A stretch of 64,000 nucleotides of DNA from Heterotrichella gracilis. Taxonomy: Eukaryota > Sar > Xanthophyceae > Tribonematales > Xanthonemataceae. Location of the stretch: positions 1 through 64,000 of the forward strand of contig JAULBX010006220.1 in the NCBI GenBank assembly GCA_032358255.1, written 5' to 3'. Of the stretch, positions 41,250 through 53,244 are shown one piece after another. The notes beneath the pieces are model-generated. The model saw only the letters and a list, made by a program, of their open reading frames with translations, was not told the origin of the DNA and did no database searches. Within the stretch, counting starts at the first letter, position 1. Each line of letters begins with the position of its first letter. The position numbers were made by a program, and so were the translations under genes.

Positions 41250-44200
41250 ATGTCAGCCCTACGCCTGAAAAGGCTATTTTCAGGCTCCACACACCGCTCT
41301 GAGCAGTCCACCAGTGCCACAGCTAGCCAGCACAGCCTTGAGAAGCCAGGTGGAGGGTCACTCACCTTCCCAGGGCCCCAGGATGACGAGCCTGACCTCT
41401 TCAACCCCATCAGGCACCACGTGCGCTATGAGAAGCGTGGTGATATGCACCCTGTCTTTGGGGTGAGCCTCTTGGTGCTGTGCCGCTGGTGCTTGTTGGG
41501 TAAATAGACATCACACTGACATACTTATTCCTTGATTTTACAGACCAATTTCATTGTGGCGTGGGACAAATTTACGCAGCAGGTATGGCCTTGTTGGTTT
41601 CTGCATTGCATTCCATGGTGGGGGCGGAGGTGGGGGCAAGGGTGCTGGCCCAGTCAGACTAGGGGCCGGTGGGGGCGGGAGTGCCGCACTGGAGCTGGGT
41701 GCTGGTGCATGCGCAATGGTGCATGGGGTGCATGCAGACTGCCATGGAGGTTCCGCATGAGTGAGGGTCTACAGAGGGGTGATTGGGCCATTCCTACCAC
41801 AGGAGTGCACCATCAAGTTCATTGAGAGGGGCCATGCCGTCACCCCGCAAATCGAGAGGGAGATCATCAACCAGCGCCGGCTAGCTGGGCACCCTTTCAT
41901 TGTGCAGCTGCGGGAGGTGCTGCTGCTCCCTGAGTACCTGGCCATTGTCATGGATAGGAACTGGAATGTGGACATGGAGGAGTACCTGGTATCCAAGGTG
42001 GGTCAATAAACAAAACATTCATTTCAAAAGCTGGGATGCCTGCGCAGCACCGCTGTCACCCCCGCCTGGTAGACTTTGGCAGTGTGTGTACTGGCAGGAA
42101 ACACTGGGTAGCCTGCCCGGGGTAAGTAAAGTGCCCTTCAAGCCTCAACAACGGTCCGCATGTATATGGTTTAATCACTGCACGGTGCACTATGTGTGTG
42201 GAGTGATGTGTGACGCATGCATAAGTGGAACGTTGGCATGGAGGTGTGACTGGTCTGTAAGGTAGGGCATTAGATCCTGGTGCATGCTGCCACCCCCTGC
42301 CAGTCCTGGGCAGTACTTGAGTATGATGGCAGGGAACACCTGGCAGCCTGACTGGGGATTTTGAAGTGGCCCTCAATCCCCAACAACAGTGACTGTTTGC
42401 ATATGCATGCATATGCATTTTGTGCATTAAGTGATGCGTGACGCATGACTGGCTGGAACGTTGACATGGGATGAGTATCTGGTCGCCAAGGTAGGTAATT
42501 AGATACTGGTGCCTGCTGCCAGCCTCGCCAACGCGCTTGCTGAAAGTCTCCTTCAAGCCGCAACAATAGTCCTCATGCATATGGTTTTATTGCCGGCACA
42601 GTGCGCGTGTTTGTTGAGTGACGCATGACTGACTGCGGTGGCGGCCCTTGAGAAACCTTCCTGGGGTTCGTCAGTCATGCGGGTAGAACTGGTACTTAGC
42701 AAAAAGTCGTTTGCCAATTGCAGCGCATTGACTGTAGAGCATTGACTTGTGCCAATGGCTTCCACCAAATTGCTGATCTGGCCTTTGTGGTTGAATGCTG
42801 TAACATACATGTAATGGCATCCACCTGCAGGGCAATCGGTTGGATGAGGCTGAGGCGCGCATGCTGTTCCAACAAGTGATGGTTGCGCTGGCATACTACC
42901 ACCAGATGGGCATCAGCGGCAGGGACATCAAGCTGGAAAACACCCTCATCAACCTCAGTGAACCCAAGCACATCAGATTATGCGACTTTGGGTACTCAAA
43001 GAACGAGCAGGTGAGTGCTTGACAATGTGCGGAAAGCCATGTGGTGCCTGCTACAGTATTACCGCTGCGACAGGACGCAGCGTCCAGAACTTTATTGTGT
43101 TCTGGACTACCGTATGTTAGGTTTGACATGTCTGCTATAGCAGACAACATATTCCTCTTCTGCTGATGCTCACAAGCTGAGCTCAACAAGTACAGTTCAG
43201 CATGCTGCATCCCAGGGAGCCTCCCAGAATCCTATGCCTTGGCTGAGAGACTCGGTCTGCCTCCCAGGTGACCTCATCCTTAACCAATGGCCTGGCATAT
43301 GTGCAGGTGACCTCGGATCCGCTGTCCAACATCCACATACTGGCGTATACAGCGCCGGAGGCCATCACGCAGAGCGCAGGCTACTGCACCAGGACTGCGG
43401 ACATCTGGTCAGCCGGGGTCATGCTCTACATGATGCTGGCAGGTAAGTGGCCAGGACCCTTTATGGTCTTGACTGTCTTTCTCAACGATTGTTTTCCACC
43501 TGTAGCTGCTATTGTGTATGCGTACAACAATGTCAGCTGCCATGGCCATTAAAGACAAAGAAATCTCATTTTCATTCTTGGCAAGTAGCCAAGGTACTAC
43601 GAGGTAATCATGCGAATGTACATGGTGACGGGCTAGTGGGGCCAAGGTAGCTAAGCAGCATGGAAGCTCATCTGCGGATGGCAAGGGCCTTGGCAATTTG
43701 GCAAAGATCTAGGTTTTCTAGCTGTGTATGCTGAGGGGGAAAGGCGTTGTTCAGCTCTGTTGCACAAGTGCGCCTCAAGCAGCGTGGGTGAAGGCACTGT
43801 GCTTGTGATCAGGCGAGAGCGCAAGTACTACTGAACAGTGTCGAATCATGATGGTGCACCGATGATAATTTGGTTATGCAATGACAACTCCACAGGGCGT
43901 TTTCATGATTTACTTGGCAGTACCTCTGTTTAAATTGCATGACTGTGACAGTTGTTTTTGGAACCCAGATGGTCACGTTAGTACTGATAGAGTGCCACTA
44001 GCAGCTACAGTGGATGTCCTACCCATGCGCCCCAGTGGTCACCGGTGGTATTGCTCACATGTGGGAATCAGAAACCCATTTATCCTGATGTATCTCTCCT
44101 TTTTTGGGCCTCCATTGCAGGGTCCTACCCCTTTGAGTCCCCCCAGGACCGCATCATGAATGACCGCGTGCAGAAGATGATCTCCAAGATCCACAGCGTG

Positions 44201-45277
44201 GACTACGTGCAGCCCCTGGGGGTGTCCCCACAGTGCGTGGACTTTGTGACTCGGATGCTGGTGGCAGACCCAGCCTACCGAGCCACAGTCCCTGAAGTTT
44301 TCCAGCATCCCTGGTTGCAGATGGATATGCCCCAGCAGTTGCTAGCTGTCAACCAAAGTGTGGTGTTTCCATATGACCAGGTGGGTGTCAGAGAGGGGCC
44401 TGCACAGAATTGCACTGAAACCGCACTGGATTTGCGCTGGATCTGCACTGGATCTGCACTGGCTATGGGCTGGGTTTGCGCTGGAACCGCACTGCATTTG
44501 CTCTGGAACCAGTGGGGGCTGTGCCTTGCAATTGCCAGGTTTTTGTGTGAGCTGGTTGACTGCACAGTGTGGTTAGTATGGTTTGTGCGTACAATATTGC
44601 TGCATCACTTGAACCATTCTGGCAATATGCGTGCGGCTTCTGATGTGATCCCGTCGTGGCTTGTCGTTATATACCAGTGGGACAAAAATAAGTAATAAAT
44701 GAAGGATACAATAGACAAGTGGTGATCGTATGACTCAGTGACTCTTCAAAGTTAACATGCAAAATTTATGCGTGCCGTTCAGGCGAGCGGGCGGCTGCTA
44801 TCCTGGTTTGCGTTGCATTGCGAAGCAGGTTATTTTACTTGTTTGGAAAGCGAGATGCTGGTGACATCATGCCTGTGGTTTGGGGTTTATCAATTATAAA
44901 TTGCGCCCAGACCCTAGGGCTTTCAAGCTTGAGCCGTGTATTTGGAGAAGGACCATTGTGATAGATGTGATCCCTAGCTAGCAAAAACCCTGGAAAATCA
45001 ACCCTAAAACCCATATCACCACCAGCCGACCTTGCATGCTAACAGAACCGTGCATGAGAACACTTCCCCTTATTGCACGTCCAGCCTGACGCACAGTGTC
45101 TGCCCCGCGCAGGTACAATCTGAGGAAGAATTGCAGCATATAATGCACGAGGCGCAAGCCGTTCTGCGACGGCGCACCAGCAGAACGTTTGATGACCTGG
45201 CAGATGAGGTGTATGAGGAGGGGTTGGTGGAGCAGCTAATGGACGAGATTGGACTGGGTGATGATGACGATTATTGA
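41250..45277 (+). CDS. SnRK2-like serine/threonine protein kinase with altered HRD motif
   Basis: This is a CAMK-group kinase close to the plant SnRK2 stress/osmotic kinases. Seven exons keep phase (about 395 aa): 41250-41462, 41544-41582, 41803-41997, 42831-43010, 43307-43442, 44121-44380, 45113-45277. SnRK2-type signatures: TIKFIERG (ATP-anchoring Lys), [77 protein letters not shown], and VADPAYRATVPEVFQHPWLQ. The tail SEEELQHIMHEAQ matches the SnRK2 C-terminal regulatory helix, followed by an acidic end (GDDDDY). The glycine loop is degenerate (HPVFGTNFIVAWDK), and the HRD motif reads GRD after IS, with His replaced. The catalytic Asp, Lys and Asn remain, so activity is possible but may be reduced. 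The start is the first in-frame ATG. Confidence 0.88.
42075..42640 (+). repeat. Tandem repeats in kinase intron 3 carrying decayed copies of the exon 3 end
   Basis: Three diverged units share ccctcaa/ccttcaagc...caacaa, gcatatg, and gtgacgcatg, beginning at about 42130, 42370 and 42550. Two units include versions of the exon 3 end and donor: ggaacgttggcatggag near 42230, and ggaacgttgacatgggatga + gtatctggtcgccaag|gtagg at about 42456-42497. The true one ends at 41997 (agtacctggtatccaag|gtggg). Confidence 0.8.
44399..44520 (+). repeat. Short imperfect tandem repeat after a kinase donor site
   Basis: Units of about 12 bases of the type ctggatctgcac / ctggaaccgcac recur about nine times, starting some 20 bases into intron 6. 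Confidence 0.8.
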
Positions 45278-46255
45278 GTCACTCAGTGTTTGTGCACCGT
45301 GTCAACCGTCAGCTGTCAGCCTGGCTTTTGGCATGGCAAGCATTTGCGTTTTGATGCGTTCAACGAGTAAGAAACTGGCATTGCTTACATTTGCGTGGTC
45401 AGCAATGTCAGTTTTCCAATTGACAATGTAAGAGTTTGGTGAGAGTCGTTTCATTTTCACAGTATCGTACTTCTCCCTAGGTCAGCGCAGCGTGTGGCAA
45501 CAGGGTTTCAACTGCAGATTGTATGCGCAACGCTTGGGTGGATACAATGTGCTGCGCATGTGTCACAAGATGGTGTTTGCATGACAGTGGAAGTGATGCA
45601 TCATGGATTAGGTGATTGAGTTGGTCTAGCGTTGTTTGTGATGGCAGAGCCCATGGTCTATGTGGTTAATATATATCATATTTCCCACCACAACCTTTTG
45701 ATGCAAAATATGCAAGGATTGGTAAATATTGCCAACTTGAAATGTAAAGAGGTATATTTACAAGGTCAGGCATGATGCAATACACCGGTACTGTAATGAA
45801 TGGTTCAAATTGCAACAATTCCAAAGCATTTCATGAAAACATTGGCTATTGTATCGGATATGTCAACATGTTTGCCTCAAAACTCTGCGGTACGCATTTG
45901 TTCTGAATATTATAAAAAAAAAACATCTACTTGCATGGCACCGCTAGAATATTATTAAGCGATGTATCAGCAGAAAATTCAAGTTAATTGCAAAGCTGCA
46001 AAACTCACTCCCAAGCATATAACATTCGCCCCATTCCCCATGGACAGGGACCAGAAAGGTCACCCATAAGTATGCCAGCAGGTCAGAATCCCTTCCACTC
46101 ATAGCACATACAAGACCGCCTCCATTGGCAAACTGACCTGGTGTTGCATATGAACAACCAAATCACAGGACACACATTCCTTCTCAAAGAATACATATCA
46201 CAGTCAGCTGTCTGGAATATTACTATTCTCCCCACCCTTTTCCCCCTTTGATGTT
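45278..46255. other. Intergenic between convergent genes, AT-rich
   Basis: About 980 bp tail to tail, with 3' UTRs expected from both sides. No gene was recognised. Confidence 0.5.
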
Positions 46256-49200
46256 TTACACCCTCCACTCTTCTCCATCATCCTCATCGGGGATTGCCTC
46301 TCCCTTGAGCAGCTGGGGCACCTTCTTGCTCTCCAGATAGCTCAGGGTGTCTTCAGGTGAGAATTTGGGCCGCTCTGACAGCAGGTAGTTCCAGCGCCTG
46401 GACAAACAGGGTTGGATGGTTACAAAATGGATCAGAATCATCCCTCATCAGGGCTTTACCATCGTCTACAATGATGCTGGTACCGTAGCTAACTTTCACG
46501 CAACAACGAAAGTCTATGATACTCTATAGAGTATGGCATACTTTGGGCTGGCATGCATGCAACTGAATTGGCCAATCCGCTTTATTGAACAACCAGCTTT
46601 GTTTGACATGCATCCACAAGTGTGGCAACTCCTCGCGGCATTCTTCCTCACCTGATGAGCCACACACGCACGCCATGTCCAAACCCATCCACGTGCTGCC
46701 AGGGCAGGCCGCGCACAGGCAGCCTCTTCTTGGTGATCTGCTGAGACAGTGACCGCTCAGCGCTGCCATTGGTTGACTTGCTGCCGTTGGTGCTGGAGGA
46801 GGCTGGGGCTGCGGGCACGGATGGCGCCGGGGGATGGTGTGCATCAAAGAATGCATTGCAGCGTACTCCAGTTACCTCCTTGATCAGACCCAGGAGGATC
46901 TTCACCTGAACAGGGGAGAACAGAAGCCATTAAATATTGTCCTGTTTACACCCATGCACCTAACGACACCCGTTAACTGTTCACATAACCAATGGTATAT
47001 TTCCCAAGCAAAGGCATTCACCCATTAATGGTGCGCCACCACACAAATCCAACACAAACTACCAAGCCATTCCTCTCCATCACCCAGATCCCCAGCTTGA
47101 CCCTCACCTCCCTATGCTGCGCAGCGGGCCACTTACGCCCGTCCAGCGTGCACGCCATGTTGTCCATCAGGCGCCACATGTCGCTCTTGCCCTGGAACCA
47201 GCGGCGGTAGAACCAGCGCTCGGTGGCGGGGGCCGCGGGCAGCACAGTCTTTGCCTTGTGGCGCTTGACCTGTGCATGGCCAAAGTCGATGATGACAAAG
47301 CGCAGCTGCTTGGGTCTCTGCTCGCCTACAGGTGGGGGGGGAATGGTCAGTGGTGGGCCTCCACACAATCCCTGCTCATGTGTCAGCCATAGTGCAATTG
47401 CCACCCATTTCACAATCAAAGATCCAATTCTCATGTTTAATTTTTGGTGCGCACTGTTGTTGCATCACACCACAATATGAGTCTGCACTCACAGATAAAG
47501 CACTGTCTACAACGTCCCAAGCGCGCACTTGCCATTGCTACCCACCACTCATCCTTACTGCAGTTCATTCACAACAGCTCAGAAGATTCACCAACCGTGG
47601 CACTCACCCGGCAGGATGAACACGTTTGGCCGCTGCGCCGTCAGCACCCCCACCATCTGCCTCTGCTGCTTCTTGGTGGCAAAGCCCTTGGGCAGCCAGG
47701 GGAAGGCATCCTCCCTATCCTCCATCACATTGCTCAGCCGCATGTCGTTGTGCTCCATGCCCAGCTCGCGGTGTGCGCGCGACAGCGCGGTGCTGACCTG
47801 GCGCAGCATCTCCAGAAGGTACTGGGCGTCAGCAAACTTCTTGTCCTCCTGGAGCCTGTGGGGAGGAGGACGAGGTGAGGTGAGCATGGGTGAGGTTCAC
47901 TCTTTGACAAGGTGCTGATTGGCGCTGACATTCATGATCAGTGTTGCTGGTGAGGCAGAAGAGGTTTAACAGTAGGGTTTGCAAGGAACTGTTAGAAATA
48001 TGCGAGTGTGCATGCAAATCTGCACGTCAGCCGCAAGGTTGAAATGCTGCAGGTCTGGCATGAGACTTTTCAAGGAATAACCATCTTCCAGCCTACCTCT
48101 TGTCCAGTCCCCATCCATTGAGCTTGTCAATGACAATCCCCTGGATCATGCCGGTGTCATCCACCAGCGCTGCACCAGTGCTCATAAAACCTGCAGTTCA
48201 CAACCAATGCTCAGCACACCTTGCCACGCCACTCCCAACATGCTAATTCGATCATGTTGCGCCTAGCAGTCATGGTAGCTTATGACCAAATCAGTCAGCC
48301 TGTTAGGATTCACTAGTGCACAGAAACGCAAAGCCCTTCACTCTTATCAATCCACCTCAGTAACGCGTGATTATTCAAAGCATAATGGAATATCAGTTGT
48401 TTTAGATTAATAATAATTATTGTAATATCCTATACCTTGTCACTCCTACACATTCGCGCACCTGCCACCTGGCCAGAGGGGTCCTTGAGCCTGTTGAGCT
48501 TCTGGCCGATGATCCACTCCCTCTTGAGGCCAACCTCGGCACCAGTGATGGGCGTGGCAAACTTGTGGCGGATGACCTGCATCAGATAGAATCCATTGCA
48601 GTCAGCAACCACGATGATATCATGGCAATCATCTGGACAGGAGAATGGCAAGCAAGGTGCATGAATTCGCCATGACATCCTGCAGTGTCAACCACCATTG
48701 AAACATGCGGGCTGCAATAACTACTTCATGGCAAGTACTCCACACATGCGCTGCGCTCCATAGCATTCCTGGGTGCCCTCGTGCCCTGCCCATGCATGCC
48801 ATGCAGGCAAGTCACCTTGCGAAGCTTGCTCCACCCCTTCAGGTATTAGGGTTATTAAACTTAGGGTTCAGCTCACCTTGAGCAGCTTGCCGCAGTCCTT
48901 GCCACTTGGGGATGACAGCTTGTACACGGCGCCCTGGTAGCCGCCGCCAATCATCTCCCCGATCACAGAGTCTTCTGTCAGGAGCAGCCCCTCAGTGGGC
49001 TCAAAGTCAGCGGGCACGCGGATGATCTGCAGACGACACCAAACCCATTAGAATGGACGCGATGGGTGGGTCTCGTGGTTAAATGTGTGAGGTGTGCCTA
49101 GAAGTGGGAGTCCCACATTTGATAAGGCAGCGTTGGGAGACCTGCTAAGGAAGGGTTGCAAGTACAGCAGTGGTAGAAACACACCAGTTAGAGCATCAAG

Positions 49201-50045
49201 TATAGGTTATTCCTGCCCCATATCTCGCTTTGGCTCTGCAGCACTAGCTACGCTCAGGAGGCTTGCAATACAGGGTCACAAATGAGGACACTAGGCTTTA
49301 GTCACAGACAAACCCAGTTCCCACACCCTGCTGTTTGGCACCCTACCTCTCCCTTGTGGTCAGTGGCATCGTCAGCACCAGGCAGGTCATCCAGCTGGAT
49401 AAGCTCAGACTTGCCCAGGGGCACCTTGTTCTTCTCCTCCTCGTGGGAGTCAGCCACCTGGCCTGGCATGATGGCGGTGGCCAAAGAGTCTGCGATACTA
49501 GTGAGGATGCCCTCGCCGGACAGGCTGTCTGCAAACTACACGGCAAGCAGACGGAAGCCAGTTAGTAAACGCAGCGTACCCCCACCTTCTTAACCAGACT
49601 GGAGTTTGAGCACCCCTAGATGGCGGGTAAAGTACTTTTTCTTTGGTTAGCACTGACGTTGGGTTTCAAGCAGAGCCATAGAGGCGGCACACAGTACTTA
49701 GTAAAGCACGACACCACTACAAAGATTGCTAATACGCGCGTCATGCAGTGACCATCGCAGTCGCCAGGGCCTCACCAACTGTGTTGATTGTCGCCCAGAC
49801 TTGACGGTCGGGTGCAGTGGGTTGGAAGGCCTTTGCCCTAGCTTGTGCCTACCGGCTGCTAGCGAGCAAGAGCGCTCAGTTACCGGCTGGTGGCGAATAG
49901 AAACAGTGCGACCTGTCGCCTGCTGAGTGAAGCTTGCCACATGCATGATATGGGAGACAGATGCACACTTGGTGGGGGGTGGGCACGGGGCTGTGCTACG
50001 AGCAAGTGCAAACCTTACGCTCGAGAATAAGCTTGTGAACTGCAT
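46256..50045 (-). CDS. Protein-kinase-fold protein of unknown function
   Basis: Nine exons keep phase: 50045-50019, 49535-49347, 49026-48877, 48576-48462, 48190-48097, 47855-47608, 47325-47108, 46905-46652, 46397-46256 (about 478 aa). Kinase-like motifs appear in order: a glycine-rich loop (IGEMIGGGYQGAVYKL), possible Lys/Glu in VGLKREWIIGQKL, the catalytic loop MEHNDMRLSNVME (HxD...N), and the metal-binding FVIIDFGHAQVKRHK (DFG). The catalytic elements look intact, but spacing and flanking sequence do not fit a standard Ser/Thr or Tyr kinase family I can name. An acidic N-terminal segment (QLDDLPGADDATDHKGE) and an acidic C-terminus (EDDGEEWRV) frame it. The first exon of 27 bases (MQFTSLFSS) is inferred from phase and a good GTAAGG donor, and is the weakest part. 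The gene is head-to-head with the histidine phosphatase gene. Confidence 0.75.
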
Positions 50046-50305
50046 AGAAACTCCTTTTTGTAGCAAGGGGCTCTTCGTGGCTCCTGGTGACCGAGCACCC
50101 AAAAACCCCCGTGGCCCGCTTTTGGGTGCAGCGACCCCGTAGCTGCACCACACATGCGGGAGCACAGGTGCATACCAACTGCCACTCACCTTCAGTCCTT
50201 CACTTTTTGCTACGAATGTTTTAATACCGCGCTATTTCCTGCCTACAAGCATATGTACCTGTACACCTGCCGACCTTCAACGCAACCACTCGCCCACATT
50301 ACCGC
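50046..50305. promoter_or_regulatory. Putative bidirectional promoter, kinase-like/histidine phosphatase
   Basis: Only about 260 bp separates the two inferred start codons, which face away from each other. Both 5' UTRs and promoters must fit here or overlap the genes. The left boundary depends on the weakly supported first exon of the kinase-like gene. No TATA box was recognised. Confidence 0.4.
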
Positions 50306-53244
50306 ATGCCGTCGACCGGTGCCCTCACGACCAGGACTAGTGTGCGAGTCTCGTGTGAGCGGAGCCCACCACGCAGGCAACAGATGAACCACATGCCAAG
50401 AACCCACATAGTCTGCCAAAAACCAGTGGTCCTTCCTGCCTTTTTTGGGAGAAGGGCTGCGCTGGTAGCTGGCACGCTTGGCCTCGCGGCAACGATAGCC
50501 ATGGCGAAGCCTGGGGCAGTTCTTGCCAAGCTGCAAGGCAGAGACAACAAACCATCGGGTAGCAGGTGCGCTCCCTCAGCCAGATGAGGCTTCGCCCAGT
50601 GATAAGTGATAAGTCTAAAAGTACTAATACTTTCCCTCAAGTGCTCCCAAGTGCTCCTTTGCTCCCAAGTGCTTCACCCAGTGATTTGTCTAAAGTTATA
50701 GTACTGTTCTTTTTGTGCAAAGCTCCTAAGCTGCCGTTTATTTTCCTGTGCCAGGGAGGAGATGTCATCACCCCCTAGCCCAGCACGGGACCCAGACCAG
50801 CGGCTTGGGGTACTGGACGCCATCCAGGAGGTCCAAGCCAACAAAGAGGCCTCAGACCTGACCCCAACTGACAGGGAGAAGACAGACCAAGACTACAAGT
50901 GAGCCATAGTAAACAGGGTCCAGTGTTTCTAGTGAGAAATTTTGAATGTGATTGGCAAGGCATGGGCTGGGATTCTGTAAGATCACTGAGGGGTTGGATG
51001 TCTATTTGCTCGCGCACAAGCCTGGGGCACAATTGAAGTGGGTAAAACACGCCTGCCACAAACCACAAACTGACCATCATGCGTGTGTTTGCAGCGATGA
51101 GGCTGAGTTTGCTCGAGACCCAGACCAGCCCCCCAACCCCATCGACTACATCAAGGAGATGGATGCTGCTCAAAGCGCAGTGGAGGAGGCCCATGTTGCA
51201 GTGGACCAGGATGGGGACGACAGTGGGATTCCCGTGGGCAAGCGCCAGTACCTCATCGTGATGCGCCACGCACAGCGCATTGACGAGGTGGGTTGGCACT
51301 GGGGCTTTTAGGGTTTAGGATTTAGGGTTTGACACTTAAAACACCTCACGAGTACTGCTCCATCCACAGCATCCTCACAATACAGCTCTTCTTTGCCTCT
51401 ACTAGTCTTAGTAATGAGAAGGAGGGTTCTAGCACAGGGAGTGTGCTCTGCACTCAACAGGTCCTTAGCAGACCCCAAGGGCATGGCTTGAACTGAAGTT
51501 TGCTAGGCTCAACCGCATTTCAACGTTCCTTTCACAGGTGGACAGCAATTGGACCGCCTCCAGCTCCCGCCCCTGGGACCCCTACCTCAGCCCCCATGGG
51601 ATGCAGCAGGCGAGCGACGTGTCCAAGGATTTGGAGCAGTTCAACATCGGCCACGTGTTCATCTCCCCCTTCCATCGCACGCTGCAGACGGGCGCGCTCA
51701 CTGCAAAGGGGTTGGGCATCCCGCCAGAGAAGTGGACGGTCACTACCACTGTCAGTGAGGTGCGGGCGCTTTGGTTTTTGGAGTTGCGCAGTTGGGGGGG
51801 GGTTGTGGTGACTTTGAGAGCATGATGCTTCATTAGAGGTGTATGGCGGCGTGCAGTCAAATGGATAAGTAGCCTAATCTGCAGGCTGGGCATCCCGCCA
51901 GAGAAGTGGACAGTCACCACCACAGTCAGTGAGGTGCGGCCGCAGTGGCATCATGGCTGGGTTTGCGTAGTCAGAGGGGTTTGTGGTGGCTTGCAGGCAT
52001 GCAGAGCCTTGCAGACAGGCAAACCCTAAACCCTATAAACCCTGCATCATTAGTGGTGTATGGTGGCGTGCAGTCATTTGACCAGGTCGCATAATTTGGA
52101 GGTCTTATGGTGGGCTAGTCATGCGCCAAATATGGAAGCTCAAAGCATTTTGCAGATTTCCTCAGGTTCACTGACCCCCCTTCTTATGCGCCCTGCAGTT
52201 CCTCAACCCGCGCATCCTTGTGCGCAAGGGAGGCAAAGTGCCTCCAGGACACATCAACGAGTGGTTCTGGGAGACGGGCAACATGCGGGATGACATCGCC
52301 AAGAAGCTATCCCCAGAGATTGCCAAGCGGGTGCAGCTTGGCCAAAGCACCTTTGGGCGCTACCCCGAGAACCTGCTCAACTCGAGAGTGCGATACGCAA
52401 GGTCCTTCCACGTGAGTACCAAAAACATGTAAACACTGTAAGAAATGATGTAATGTCTTTGTTTTGTATTATTGTGCCAGCAGATGGCTGATGGCAGGCA
52501 ATGTTTGATTTAATATTATTATAACTACCTATTGTCATGCTGTGTCTCTCTGCACACCCTGGGCTTTCCTCCCCAAGCCTTAGCTCACACCCCTTTATCC
52601 TCCCCTTGCAGGATCTTGCTGACGAGGCGCAGGGGGAGAACGTGCTTGTGGTGACGCATGCGGATGGCGTGATGGGGTCTGTGTCACGCATCACGCCCTG
52701 GGCTGTGTGCCACCCGGTGTACCACACGGGGTTCACGGTGGCGTACAGGAGCAAGCAGGAAGGTGCGTACTGCAGGGTTTAGGGTTTTGGGTACCACATG
52801 GCTTACAAACAAATAAACAGAAAGGCGTTCCCAGCTTCATCGCCTTGTTGCTTAGTAGCAAGTGGCGTATTAAGATTTCACCAGTAGGTGAGTATCACCA
52901 GTGGCGTGCTGGAGGGAGTAGGAGGGTAAGCGCTGTTCACGGTGTAGGGGGAGTGTAAAGCACTGCATGGCTTCACAGTGGAGGGAGTAGGAGGATTGAA
53001 ATGCGCACTCCAGCATAAGTTCATAGAGAAAATTACTCATCCTGTTGCAAGCTATAAGAAGTTGCCGTCACTGAACTTCCCTTTTCTTTCTCTTCCTGCA
53101 GATGGCGGCTGGGGCGGGTGGAAGCTGTCCAGCCACAGCGGTGACCATGGCGTGTACTGGAACGAGTACGCCAAGGTGCCCTACTATGGGGTGCTGGGGG
53201 TGCACAACGTGGTGAAGAAGCTGAAGAGCCTGACGCCATTTTGA
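50306..53244 (+). CDS. Histidine phosphatase (phosphoglycerate mutase-like) with thylakoid Tat-like leader
   Basis: Seven exons keep phase (about 441 aa): 50306-50565, 50755-50898, 51095-51287, 51538-51759, 52199-52411, 52612-52762, 53102-53244. The N-terminus is Ser/Thr/Arg-rich like a chloroplast transit peptide, followed by FFGRRAALVAGTLGLAATIA and MAKPGAVLA. Twin Arg, a hydrophobic core and an Ala-X-Ala-like end are the layout of a Tat-type thylakoid lumen signal. The catalytic core has YLIVMRHAQRIDE (phosphohistidine, RHA in place of RHG), WDPYLSPHGMQQA, VFISPFHRTLQTGAL (second Arg), and VLVVTHADGVMG (second His). This matches branch 1 histidine phosphatases of the UBASH3/Sts-like type. 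A cofactor mutase role is less likely because of the leader and the long sequence between motifs. The substrate is unknown; lumen location is inferred. Confidence 0.85.
51708..52110 (+). repeat. Tandem duplication of an exon end with its donor in the histidine phosphatase gene
   Basis: The end of exon 4 (ttgggcatcccgccagagaa, then gtggac...gtcagtgaggtgcgg, 51713-51765) recurs at about 51888-51939 with a few changes. The following intron sequence also recurs: cattagaggtgtatgg + cggcgtgcagtca near 51832-51860, and its match near 52049-52077. The second copy is preceded by ctgcag and followed by gtgcgg, so it has both splice sites. Confidence 0.88.
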
